From: an uncultured Oscillospiraceae bacterium
GTDB lineage: Bacteria; Bacillota; Clostridia; Oscillospirales; Acutalibacteraceae
DNA: 22,308 nucleotides
Reading direction: 5' to 3'
Assembly: GCA_900544375.1 (NCBI GenBank)
Contig: UQUZ01000046.1
Location: 1 to 22,308, forward strand
Positions 13,958 to 21,503 of the stretch are shown in pieces (within the stretch, counting starts at the first letter, position 1; each line of letters begins with the position of its first letter). Below the pieces are notes generated by a model. The model did not search any database. It worked only from the letters and a program-made list of their open reading frames with translations, and was not told the origin of the DNA. A program made the translations under genes and the position numbers.

Positions 13958-14635
13958 TTACTGTGCAGTACCATAGCCCTCCAAAACCACAGTAAAGCGG
14001 TGATTGGGCGAAGACTGCATCTCTGACGCTTTCATGCCGAGCGTTGTATTCCCGCGGCCGCTCTCGCCTACCTCAAGCATGCCGACGCCCGCGGTAGTGG
14101 CCTTCACCTGTTTTCCATTCTCGTCCAGCCATTTGATCCGTACGGTGCAGTTCTTTGCACCGGCAATCCCATCCTCAAGCCGCTTGGCGCTGCAACGAAA
14201 TTGGAAGGAGCAGCCGTCTCCGCTCATTTCTACAGCTGAAATTTTAGCGTCCGTAATCTGAAACCGGGCGCCATAGCACACTATTTCCAACGGAAATTTT
14301 TGAGAAAAAGTAAAAGCAGCCGTCTTTTGCGCGCTCTGTGCAGTCGATGTGCTTTCCGCCCGTTTGGCCGTGTTTTTTTCGGCAGCACCTGTGGCGGCGG
14401 GCTTTTTCGATGCAGGAACCCTTTCTGTCGTCAAAGCGCTGGACGGTTCTGCCGCCAATATGGTGAATGGTTCCGTAAGGCCCACCGGTTTGCTCGACGG
14501 ATTTGTTTCCCCAGTCTGTCCGTTGGTCAGCGAAGAGCCTGCCGTTTCCGGCAATTCTCCCTCTCCGACGGAACATGCCGCTAAAGAAGCGACAAGCATC
14601 GCCGCCAACAGGAATGCTGGAAGTCGTTTTTTCAT
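13958..14635 (-). CDS. Predicted lipoprotein of unknown function
   Basis: Exported, lipid-anchored protein. The signal peptide is MKKRLPAFLLAAMLVASLAAC, with lipobox LAAC and lipidated Cys21. A low-complexity linker rich in Ser, Thr, Ala and Lys follows to about residue 108. A C-terminal beta-rich domain of about 110 aa then contains IVCYGARFQITDAKISAVEM, NCTVRIKWLDENGKQV and FTVVLEGYG, with the look of an FxLYD/immunoglobulin-like sandwich. I do not recognise the family. It is first in the minus-strand unit with the dehydrogenase and isomerase, behind a good promoter, so it may bind substrate for them, or it may simply share the transcript. Confidence 0.75.
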   Translation of the reverse strand: MKKRLPAFLLAAMLVASLAACSVGEGELPETAGSSLTNGQTGETNPSSKPVGLTEPFTILAAEPSSALTTERVPASKKPAATGAAEKNTAKRAESTSTAQSAQKTAAFTFSQKFPLEIVCYGARFQITDAKISAVEMSGDGCSFQFRCSAKRLEDGIAGAKNCTVRIKWLDENGKQVKATTAGVGMLEVGESGRGNTTLGMKASEMQSSPNHRFTVVLEGYGTAQ

Positions 14636-14677
14636 TTTACTCTTTCCCTCTTTCTTATCACTTGAAATTGCAATCCC

Positions 14678-14689
14678 TCATGCGCATGA
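14678..14689. promoter_or_regulatory. 12-bp perfect palindrome in the lipoprotein leader
   Basis: TCATGCGCATGA is fully self-complementary and lies 12 bp downstream of the -10 box of the minus-strand promoter, a typical repressor-operator position. It sits in the shared region between the two divergent arms. Confidence 0.4.
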
Positions 14690-14701
14690 TGAGATAGTTC
14701 C

Positions 14702-14730
14702 ATCTTACTACACCCATTTTTCACTGTCAA
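14702..14730 (-). promoter_or_regulatory. Promoter of the lipoprotein-dehydrogenase-isomerase unit
   Basis: Minus strand: perfect -35 TTGACA (14725-14730), 17-bp spacer, -10 TAAGAT (14702-14707, four of six consensus positions). Confidence 0.72.
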
Positions 14731-14757
14731 TTCCAGCCCTCAGCGCAAAAGAAAACC

Positions 14758-14786
14758 GATACAAAGAGCGAAAAAGCTGTTATACT
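14758..14786 (+). promoter_or_regulatory. Promoter of the OYE-SDR-flavoprotein operon
   Basis: Candidate -35 GATACA (14758-14763), 17-bp spacer, -10 TATACT (14781-14786). The -10 is good and the -35 matches only ACA. Its -35 lies about 28 bp from that of the divergent minus-strand promoter, so one regulator could control both arms. Confidence 0.55.
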
Positions 14787-14818
14787 GTTACTTAGAAAAA
14801 AGCGGGAGGAAAATGCCA

Positions 14819-16144
14819 ATGAAATTTCAAACATTCTCCTATCACACACTGGATGAAATCCGGCAGGCGGCTAACGGCCTTTCCCTCACCCTGCCGCTGA
14901 GCGAGTTGCTCAGCGTGCTCCGGCAGCCCGTCTCAGCGGGTCCATTGCGGCTTGCAAATCGAATCGCCATCCAGCCCATGGAAGGCTGCGACGGCACCCC
15001 GGATGGACGGCCAGATACGCTTACCCAGCGGCGCTATCGCCGCTTTGCGCGTGGCGGGGCGGGGCTGATCTGGTTCGAGGCCACCGCCATCGTGCAGGAG
15101 GGCCGTGCAAACCCACGCCAACTCTATCTCAACAAAAAAACGCTTGACAGCTTCCGCACACAGGTCGAGGAGATCAAAGAGGAAGGGATGCGGCAAAACG
15201 GTTTCGCGCCCGTTGTCATCTGCCAGCTGACGCACTCTGGACGCTATGCCAAGCCGGAGGGCGTGCCTGCCCCTCTGATTGCTTATAACAATCCCTTATT
15301 TGAGAAAGAACAGCCAATTGACAAAAGCCGCATCGTTTCCGATGACAAGCTGAAACGCCTGGAGGAAGCCTTTGGCGCCACCGCTCTGCTCGCGCAGGAG
15401 GCGGGCTTCGACGGCGCGGATATCAAATGCTGCCACCGCTATCTGCTCAGCGAGATGCTCTCCGCCTTTACGCGCCCGGGCGATTACGGCGGCGCTTTTG
15501 AAAACCGGACCCGGTTGCTGCGCAACGCAATTTTTGCCGCCAAAGGCGCAACCAGCGGGGAGTTTCTAATCACCAGCCGCGTGAATCTCTACGACGGCTT
15601 TGCCTACCCCTATGGCTTTGGCGTTTCTCCAACAAGCGGCCTCATGCCTGACCTGACGGAGCCGAAAGCGCTGGTAACGCTTCTGCATGAGGAGTTGCGG
15701 CTTCCTATGCTCGATTTTACAATTGGCAATCCCTATGTCAACCCACATGTGAACCGCCCCTACGACGGCGGCCCCTATGTGCCGGACGAGCACCCGCTGG
15801 AGGGCGTGGCGCGCATGCTGGGCTGCATCGGGCAGCTCAAAAAAGCCTTCCCATCCCTCTGTGTGATCGGCTCCGGCTTCTCCTACCTGCGGCAGTTCTC
15901 TCCATATCTCGCAGCGGGCGCGGTCGAACAGAGCGTATGTGATCTGGCGGGCTTTGGGCGCATGGCGTTCGCCTACCCCGATTTTCCGCGCGACACGCTG
16001 TATGGCGAGGGCTTCAACGCGCGCAAAACCTGCATCGCCTGCGGGAAGTGCTCTGCCCTTATGCGCGCAGGCACAGTCGCGGGGTGCGTGGTGCGCGATG
16101 GGGAAACCTATCTGCCGTTTTATCAGGCGCATTGCTGTGTATAA
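14819..16144 (+). CDS. Old-yellow-enzyme family NADH:flavin oxidoreductase
   Basis: FMN-dependent TIM-barrel ene-reductase/dehydrogenase. Family motifs: RIAIQPMEGCDGTPDG, FARGGAGLIWFEATAI, CQLTHSGRY and GADIKCCHRYLLSEMLSAFT, then GDYGGAFENRTRLL. The active-site Tyr of HRYLL is kept, while the usual His/Asn pair reads Lys/His. At the C-terminus Cys405, Cys408, Cys411 and Cys423 form CIACGKC-x11-C, a [4Fe-4S]-type ligand set as in 2,4-dienoyl-CoA reductase relatives. The protein ends soon after, so their FAD/NAD domains are missing; it would need an outside electron partner or direct NAD(P)H use. The start at 14819 is nine bases after GGAGG; the ATG at 14813 is only three bases away. First gene of the plus operon. 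Confidence 0.88.
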   Translation: MKFQTFSYHTLDEIRQAANGLSLTLPLSELLSVLRQPVSAGPLRLANRIAIQPMEGCDGTPDGRPDTLTQRRYRRFARGGAGLIWFEATAIVQEGRANPRQLYLNKKTLDSFRTQVEEIKEEGMRQNGFAPVVICQLTHSGRYAKPEGVPAPLIAYNNPLFEKEQPIDKSRIVSDDKLKRLEEAFGATALLAQEAGFDGADIKCCHRYLLSEMLSAFTRPGDYGGAFENRTRLLRNAIFAAKGATSGEFLITSRVNLYDGFAYPYGFGVSPTSGLMPDLTEPKALVTLLHEELRLPMLDFTIGNPYVNPHVNRPYDGGPYVPDEHPLEGVARMLGCIGQLKKAFPSLCVIGSGFSYLRQFSPYLAAGAVEQSVCDLAGFGRMAFAYPDFPRDTLYGEGFNARKTCIACGKCSALMRAGTVAGCVVRDGETYLPFYQAHCCV

Positions 16145-16212
16145 ACAAGAAGTTTATTTGGAAACGCTGAATTTCAGCCGATCAGTCAATAGAAAAAGAA
16201 GGAGTGAACGAT

Positions 16213-16959
16213 ATGCCGCAAAAGATTGCCATCGTCACCGGCGGACGCAAGGGCATCGGCCGCGCCTGCGCGGAAAAGCTGCATACGGATGGCTACCGTG
16301 TGATCGTCACCGGGCGGAATGCGGATGCGCCCATGGACGATACTGGCATTGATTATGTCCCCTGTGACAATCTTTCAATTCTCGCAATTCGTTCTCTGGC
16401 AGACAAAATATTCTCCCAATTCGGCCGGGTGGATGTGCTTGTCAACAATGCAGGCGTCGCACCGAAAGTCCGCCTCGATTTGCTGGAAACCACAGAGGAA
16501 AGCTTCGATTTCGTGCTGGATACCAACCTGAAGGGCCCCTTTTTCATGTGCCAGGCGATGGCGCGGCAGATGATCCGCGTGCTTCAAACGCAGGAGGATT
16601 ATCACCCACGCATCATTAACATCTCCTCCGTTTCCGCCTATGCCTCCTCCGTCAACCGTGGCGAATACTGTATATCGAAAGCGGGCGTTTCCATGGTGAC
16701 AAAGCTGTTTGCAGACCGTCTGGCGCAATTCGGCATCCCGGTTTTTGAGGTGCGCCCCGGCATCATCCGCACGGATATGACCAGTGTCGTCATGCAAAAG
16801 TATGAGGAAATGATTGCAAACGGCCTGACCCCTATCCCCCGTATGGGGGAGCCGGAAGATGTGGCCAAGTGCGTGAGCGTGCTCGCGGGCGGGCAGCTCG
16901 ATTTTGCCACCGGGCAGGTGCTCAATGCGGACGGTGGCTTTCACCTGCGGCGGCTATAA
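16213..16959 (+). CDS. Short-chain dehydrogenase/reductase
   Basis: NAD(P)-dependent SDR, most like 3-oxoacyl-ACP-reductase-type alcohol/ketone dehydrogenases. The cofactor loop is TGGRKGIG (9-16), NNAG lies at 78-81, and the catalytic residues are Ser139, Tyr152 and Lys156 (YCISK). A RPGIIRTDM segment and the C-terminal ATGQVLNADGGFH are also typical. The 248 aa is normal. AAGGAG eight bases before the ATG at 16213 fixes the start; a GTG at 16204 is rejected because it overlaps that RBS. It lies 68 bp after the OYE gene and 21 bp before the flavoprotein gene, so almost surely the same transcript. Context points to oxidation or reduction of a pathway intermediate, not fatty-acid synthesis. 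Confidence 0.9.
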   Translation: MPQKIAIVTGGRKGIGRACAEKLHTDGYRVIVTGRNADAPMDDTGIDYVPCDNLSILAIRSLADKIFSQFGRVDVLVNNAGVAPKVRLDLLETTEESFDFVLDTNLKGPFFMCQAMARQMIRVLQTQEDYHPRIINISSVSAYASSVNRGEYCISKAGVSMVTKLFADRLAQFGIPVFEVRPGIIRTDMTSVVMQKYEEMIANGLTPIPRMGEPEDVAKCVSVLAGGQLDFATGQVLNADGGFHLRRL

Positions 16960-16980
16960 TTTTAGAAGGGGGCGGCAACA

Positions 16981-18846
16981 ATGCAGGAATATACCTTTGA
17001 TACCGTCATCGTCGGCACCGGCTGCGCGGGCTATAATTGCGCGGACTGGCTGTACACACTCGGCCGCAGGGATCTTGCCATTGTCACACGCGGGCGTTTA
17101 TCGGGCGCCTCACGCAACACGGGCAGCGATAAGCAGACGTATTACAAGCTTTCCCTCGCCTCCGGCATGCCGGACAGCGTGCGAAAAATGGCAAGGGATC
17201 TCTGCGCGGGCGGTGGCGTCAACGCAGGCGTCGCGCTCGCGGAAGCGGCAGGCAGCACACGCAGCTTTATGAAGCTTGTCAACCTCGGCGTTCCCTTCCC
17301 CTGCAATGAATACGGCGAATTCGTCGGCTATCAGACCGATCACGATCACTCCGGCCGGGCCACCTCCGCCGGGCCGTATACGTCAAAATATATGACGGAA
17401 GCGCTGGAGCGCGCTGTGTTGGAAAAGGGCATTCCCATTTTGGAAGGGCTCACTGCTTTTCACCTTTTCACATTGCATGGCCGTGTGACCGGACTGGCCT
17501 GCATCGACGAAGCCGGAGAAAGCGAGGCCGCCGGCCTTGTTATTTTTCACTGCAATCAGCTCGTGATCGCCACCGGCGGCGAAGCGGCAGCTTACTGGGA
17601 TAGCGTGTATCCAGAGAGTCAGACTGGGGCGCTGGGGATGCTTGTGCGGGCGGGCGTCCGCCTTGTCAATCTCAACCACTGGCAATACGGCCTTGCCTCC
17701 ACAAAATTCCGTTGGAATGTTTCCGGCTCCTATCAGCAGGCGCTGCCCCGCTATGTGAGCGTAGGGGCGGATGGATTCGAGCACGAATTTCTCACAGAAG
17801 CGTTTCCAAACCCGGCAGAAATGCTCGGCCGAATCTTTCTCAAGGGCTACCAATGGCCTTTTGACGCACAGAAGGCGGAGGGCTCCTCTAAAATCGACTT
17901 GCTCGTCCAGCAGGAATGCGCAAAGGGTCGGCGCGTATTTCTGGATTTTCGACGCAATCCAAGCGGGATGGGAAGCGGCTTTGGTCTTATTCCGGAGGAA
18001 GCAAAGAAATATCTGGAGCATTCCGGCGCGCTTCTGCTCACGCCCTATCAGCGCCTGCAAAAGCTTAACCCCGCCGCGATTGGGTTATACCGGGAGCACG
18101 GCATTGATCTCTCCAACGAAATGTTGGAGATCGCCGTTTGTGCCCAGCACCAAAACGGCGGAGCCGATGTGGATGTTAACTGGCAAACCAGCGTTACCGG
18201 CCTCTATGCCGTGGGTGAGGCGGCGGGCACCTTCGGTGCATACCGCCCCGGCGGCACAGCGCTCAACAGCGCGCAGGTTGGCTCTCTGCGCGCCGCAGAG
18301 CATATCGCGCGCACCGGCAGGCGCCATCCACCGGCTCCAATTGCGGCGGATGAATTGGAGCGCCTGCAACACGATTTGCGCGGCTATCAATGCGCACAGG
18401 GGCTCTCCCACGCACTCATCCGGCAAAAGTTTCAGCAGGCCATGAGCCGCCATGCCGCCAATCGCCGCTGCCTGCCGCAAATTCGGATGCTTCGGCGGGA
18501 AATCGGGGAGGTGCTGCGCAACATCCCGCACATGCTTGCGTCGGACGGAACCTTCGCCTCCCTGATCGAAACAATTGATATCTTAACAGCACAGGAAGCC
18601 GTGCTCTTCGCCATGGAAACGGCGGGAGAGGCGATGGGCAGCTATGGAGGCGCTCTATATTTAGACGCCTCAGGCAACGTATTGCCGGAAAATCCAGCGC
18701 ACAGTCAAGACAGGCTGATCACGCAGGACCATATTTGCCGGCTGCAAAAGCCGCTTCCGATCCCGGAGGCAGATATCTGGTTTGAAACAGTATGGGCACA
18801 GTATCGAAAAGAGCATCCTCAATCATCGCATTCGGAACTGCGATGA
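16981..18846 (+). CDS. Fumarate-reductase/succinate-dehydrogenase-type FAD-binding protein
   Basis: Soluble flavoprotein of the SdhA/FrdA/aspartate-oxidase fold. The N-terminal FAD site is VIVGTGCAGYN (GxGxxG at 12-17). GGGVNAG, ATGGEAAAYWDS and the C-terminal FAD/substrate block GLYAVGEAAGTFGAYRPGG follow. Arg422 matches the substrate-binding Arg of the NRxGGN motif, here YRPGGT. No signal peptide, haem or Fe-S motifs are present. The capping-domain sequence is divergent, so fumarate is not the assured substrate. The 621 aa is typical. GAAGGGGGCG precedes the ATG. Last gene of the plus operon. It could dehydrogenate or reduce a C=C bond of the same substrate as the OYE protein, or pass electrons to its Fe-S centre. 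Confidence 0.86.
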   Translation: MQEYTFDTVIVGTGCAGYNCADWLYTLGRRDLAIVTRGRLSGASRNTGSDKQTYYKLSLASGMPDSVRKMARDLCAGGGVNAGVALAEAAGSTRSFMKLVNLGVPFPCNEYGEFVGYQTDHDHSGRATSAGPYTSKYMTEALERAVLEKGIPILEGLTAFHLFTLHGRVTGLACIDEAGESEAAGLVIFHCNQLVIATGGEAAAYWDSVYPESQTGALGMLVRAGVRLVNLNHWQYGLASTKFRWNVSGSYQQALPRYVSVGADGFEHEFLTEAFPNPAEMLGRIFLKGYQWPFDAQKAEGSSKIDLLVQQECAKGRRVFLDFRRNPSGMGSGFGLIPEEAKKYLEHSGALLLTPYQRLQKLNPAAIGLYREHGIDLSNEMLEIAVCAQHQNGGADVDVNWQTSVTGLYAVGEAAGTFGAYRPGGTALNSAQVGSLRAAEHIARTGRRHPPAPIAADELERLQHDLRGYQCAQGLSHALIRQKFQQAMSRHAANRRCLPQIRMLRREIGEVLRNIPHMLASDGTFASLIETIDILTAQEAVLFAMETAGEAMGSYGGALYLDASGNVLPENPAHSQDRLITQDHICRLQKPLPIPEADIWFETVWAQYRKEHPQSSHSELR

Positions 18847-18868
18847 GCAAGGAGAAGCCAAGCAAAAC

Positions 18869-18901
18869 AGCGCCGCCTGAACGTGCAATTCAGGCGGCGC
18901 T
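18869..18901. terminator. Terminator between convergent flavoprotein and beta-glucosidase genes
   Basis: Perfect 13-bp stem AGCGCCGCCTGAA / TTCAGGCGGCGCT with loop CGTGCAA. On the minus strand it is followed by GTTTTGCTT, so it best fits the beta-glucosidase gene, but the very stable stem would also affect plus-strand transcripts. Confidence 0.8.
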
Positions 18902-18938
18902 CGTGATTGGAGCCACAAAGGAAGTAGAATATTGCGCT

Positions 18939-21380
18939 CTACAGGGATTTTATAAGGTTCGGCAACCGTTTGAGCGCGCCGGGCACGCCCTTGAGAATCT
19001 TCCCCATGCCCTTTGCAAATCGATCCTCATTGAGAATCAGCAAAAGGCCATCTGCCATATCGGGGCTGAATACGCCCATGCTGTCCGCAATGAAAAGCTT
19101 CACCGGCGACTGAACGGCGATCCCCCCTGCCATAGAATCCGGATCAATGAATTTTCCCATCAGGCGGTTGATGCGGCCGCCCCACTTGCTCACATCCTTT
19201 GCATCCTCGAATGTGCTCGTATAGGTGAGCGGCTGACTAGGATCCCGCTCGCTGGGAGGAATTGCATGGCCAAGCACCGCTTCAAACTCGCTATCCGGCA
19301 CATGGGTGATATCGCCGCTATAATAAGAAGGAGCGATCGCTCTATCATCCGGGCATACTGCTTCAGTGGAGGGCTGCACCTCCACACCGCCCTCCAGCCG
19401 GATATCGCGGCTGGACGCGCCCACAAGGATGCGGAATTCACCGCGTTCCACCTGCCAATCGCCGCACTGCGTATTATAGTAAGCGAAGGCACGTTTATCG
19501 AGCGTGAGGGTAACCGTTTTCTCCTCTCCTGCTTTCAGGAACACCTTTTGGAAGGCCTTCAGCTCCTTGGGCGCGCGGTAAATTGTGCTATCCACATCAG
19601 CCACATAAATCTGTGCGATTTCCGCGCCATCTACTTCACCCGTATTCTTCACGTTGAAGCTGACGGTGAGCGTATCCGTATCTTTCATGCTGGAGGTGGA
19701 AAGGACCAAATCGCTGTAGGCAAAAGAGGTATACGACAGCCCATAGCCGAACGGGAAGCGGACGGGAACCCCAGCCTTATCATAATACCGGTAGCCCACA
19801 TAAATTCCCTCCCGGTATTCAACGGAAACCGCCGTGCCCGGAAAATAATTAGCGCTCGGCACGTCGGAAAGCGCTATCGGATAGGTTTCCGCGAGTTTTC
19901 CGCAGGGGTTCACATCTCCAAACAGGATATCCACCACAGCACTACCGCCCGCCTGCCCACAGAGGTGGCTGTGCAGAATGGCCGGCACCTCGTCGGCCCA
20001 TGGGAGCTCAACCGCCGCGCCGCCCGCCAGCACAACAATCACATTCGGGTTCGCCTTTGTAACCGCTTCCACCAGCTGGTTGTGCAGTGGTGGGAGCTGC
20101 ATATGCCGGCGGTCGCAGCCTTCTGTTTCATATTCATCCGTCAGCCCGATAAACAGGATCGCCGCATCAGCGCTCTTAGCCTTAGCCACCGCTTCGGCAA
20201 GATAGGCGTCGTCAGGCGTTTTATCCTTCCGGTCTGTGGAATAGCCTGGCGCATACTCAACGGAGATGCCCTCCTGCACCATGGTATCATAGGCGCAGTC
20301 AAGCCGGATCGGATTAATCAGAGAACTGCCTGCCCCTTGATAGCGCGGCTTTTTCGCCATCTCACCGATCACGGCAATCCGCTTGTTTTTCTTCAGCGGC
20401 AGGAGTCCGCCGTCGTTTTTCAGCAGCACCATGCACTGCCCGGCAATTTTACGCGCCAGCGCGTGATGTTCTTCCGGATCGTAGGTTTCGTTGCCAAGCG
20501 CCTTTTCGCTCTTCTTGGCGAGGTCTATCAGGCGGTCAACCATCTGATTAAGAAAATCCTCTGAAATCCTGCCATCGCGCACCGCCTGTGCAATCGCACG
20601 GTCATTTGCCCCACCGGAGAACGGCATTTCCAGCTCTTGGCCAGCCAAAAGGCCCTCTACACGATCGTTCTCTGCGCCCCAGTCGGTTACCACGAGGCCC
20701 TTGAAACCAAAATCCCCGCGCAGCACATCGGTCAGCAGCCATTTATTCTCCGCGCAGTAAACGCCGTTTAAGCGGTTGTATGCACACATCACCGTCCATG
20801 GCTGCGCCTTTTTCACAGCGATTTCAAACGGCGCGAGGTAAATTTCCCGCAGGGTGCGCTCATCCACAACCGCATTCACCGTCATGCGCCGGGTCTCCTG
20901 ATTATTGGCGGCATAGTGCTTGATGGAAGTGCCGATCCCCTTGCTCTGCACACCATTGATAAAGGCCGCCGCCAGTTCGCCTGCCAGAACAGGGTCTTCC
21001 GAAAAATATTCAAAATTGCGGCCGCAAAGAGGCGAGCGTTTAATATTTACACCTGGCCCCAACAGCACAGAAACTTGCTCCTTACGGCATTCATCCCCCA
21101 ACGCCTGCCCCATCTGATAGATCATCTCCGGATCCCACGAGCAGGCGGTGGCCGAGGCCGTGGGATAGCAGATTGCGGGCGCACCCTTCAGCACCGAATG
21201 GCCTTTTTCACTGGTTTTCTCTGCACGCTTACGGATACCGTGCGGTCCATCCGTAAGCATCACGGAGGGAATCCCCACACGCGGCACACCTTCACTGTGC
21301 CAAAAATCATGGCCGGAGCATAAGCTCGCCTTTTCCTCCAGCGTCATTTTTTGAATCAAATCTGCATATTGCAGCGCCAT
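18939..21380 (-). CDS. Glycoside hydrolase family 3 beta-glucosidase
   Basis: Intracellular exo-acting beta-glycosidase; no signal peptide is visible. The N-terminal TIM barrel has VMLTDGPHGIR, SVLLGPGVNIKRSPLCGRNF, KHYAANNQE and the nucleophile Asp233 in VVTDWGAEN. The alpha/beta sandwich domain has the likely acid/base Glu420 in ETEGCDR. A fibronectin-III-like domain (GH3 C-terminal type, ELKAFQKVFLKAGEEKTVTL to ILVGASSRDI) precedes an extra tail of about 110 residues ending in a Lys/Leu-rich helix. 813 aa. AGGAGG six bases before the ATG fixes the start. It converges on the redox operon and follows the GtrA-like gene by 123 bp; that gap holds a small AAAGCG/CGCTTT hairpin and no clear promoter. 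Natural substrates could be cellobiose, plant glucosides or similar. Confidence 0.94.
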   Translation of the reverse strand: MALQYADLIQKMTLEEKASLCSGHDFWHSEGVPRVGIPSVMLTDGPHGIRKRAEKTSEKGHSVLKGAPAICYPTASATACSWDPEMIYQMGQALGDECRKEQVSVLLGPGVNIKRSPLCGRNFEYFSEDPVLAGELAAAFINGVQSKGIGTSIKHYAANNQETRRMTVNAVVDERTLREIYLAPFEIAVKKAQPWTVMCAYNRLNGVYCAENKWLLTDVLRGDFGFKGLVVTDWGAENDRVEGLLAGQELEMPFSGGANDRAIAQAVRDGRISEDFLNQMVDRLIDLAKKSEKALGNETYDPEEHHALARKIAGQCMVLLKNDGGLLPLKKNKRIAVIGEMAKKPRYQGAGSSLINPIRLDCAYDTMVQEGISVEYAPGYSTDRKDKTPDDAYLAEAVAKAKSADAAILFIGLTDEYETEGCDRRHMQLPPLHNQLVEAVTKANPNVIVVLAGGAAVELPWADEVPAILHSHLCGQAGGSAVVDILFGDVNPCGKLAETYPIALSDVPSANYFPGTAVSVEYREGIYVGYRYYDKAGVPVRFPFGYGLSYTSFAYSDLVLSTSSMKDTDTLTVSFNVKNTGEVDGAEIAQIYVADVDSTIYRAPKELKAFQKVFLKAGEEKTVTLTLDKRAFAYYNTQCGDWQVERGEFRILVGASSRDIRLEGGVEVQPSTEAVCPDDRAIAPSYYSGDITHVPDSEFEAVLGHAIPPSERDPSQPLTYTSTFEDAKDVSKWGGRINRLMGKFIDPDSMAGGIAVQSPVKLFIADSMGVFSPDMADGLLLILNEDRFAKGMGKILKGVPGALKRLPNLIKSL

Positions 21381-21503
21381 ATGTAACCTCCTGTCCGATC
21401 AATCAAAAGCATGTGGCCACGCTGTGTTTTCCCATCCAAAACCGGATGACACTGCAAAGCGCCTGAGCCGCTTTACACCGCGTTAGCCGGCTGCACGGTA
21501 AAA

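Noticed and set aside
16158..16171. CcpA cre-like site (TTGGAAACGCTGAA) between the OYE and SDR genes
   Set aside because: One mismatch to a degenerate consensus, located inside an operon and not at a promoter; expected by chance at this frequency.
16166..16178. 13-bp palindrome GCTGAA-T-TTCAGC between the OYE and SDR genes
   Set aside because: Short, no T run and no promoter nearby; may be a minor mRNA hairpin but nothing further supports a role.
17383..18060. Antisense frame inside the flavoprotein gene; a similar one at 15566-16132 lies inside the OYE gene
   Set aside because: Both oppose well-supported genes, carry no motif and lack ribosome binding sites.
12161..18846. C-glycoside deglycosylation or steroid-conversion cluster
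   Set aside because: The isomerase-like barrel, OYE, SDR and flavoprotein superficially fit, but no Gfo/Idh/MocA sugar oxidase, CoA ligase or bile-acid/steroid gene is present, so naming such a pathway would go beyond the sequence.
18792..20564. 590-codon open frame on the plus strand antisense to the beta-glucosidase gene
   Set aside because: It mirrors a strongly supported GH3 gene with all motifs, its translation is rich in His, Arg and Ile with no recognisable domain, and no RBS precedes it. It is a GC-driven shadow frame.
21381..21503. Possible terminator between the GtrA-like and beta-glucosidase genes (AAAGCG/CGCTTT and CATCC/GGATG stems)
   Set aside because: Stems of only five or six pairs without a T run on the minus strand; the genes may be co-transcribed.
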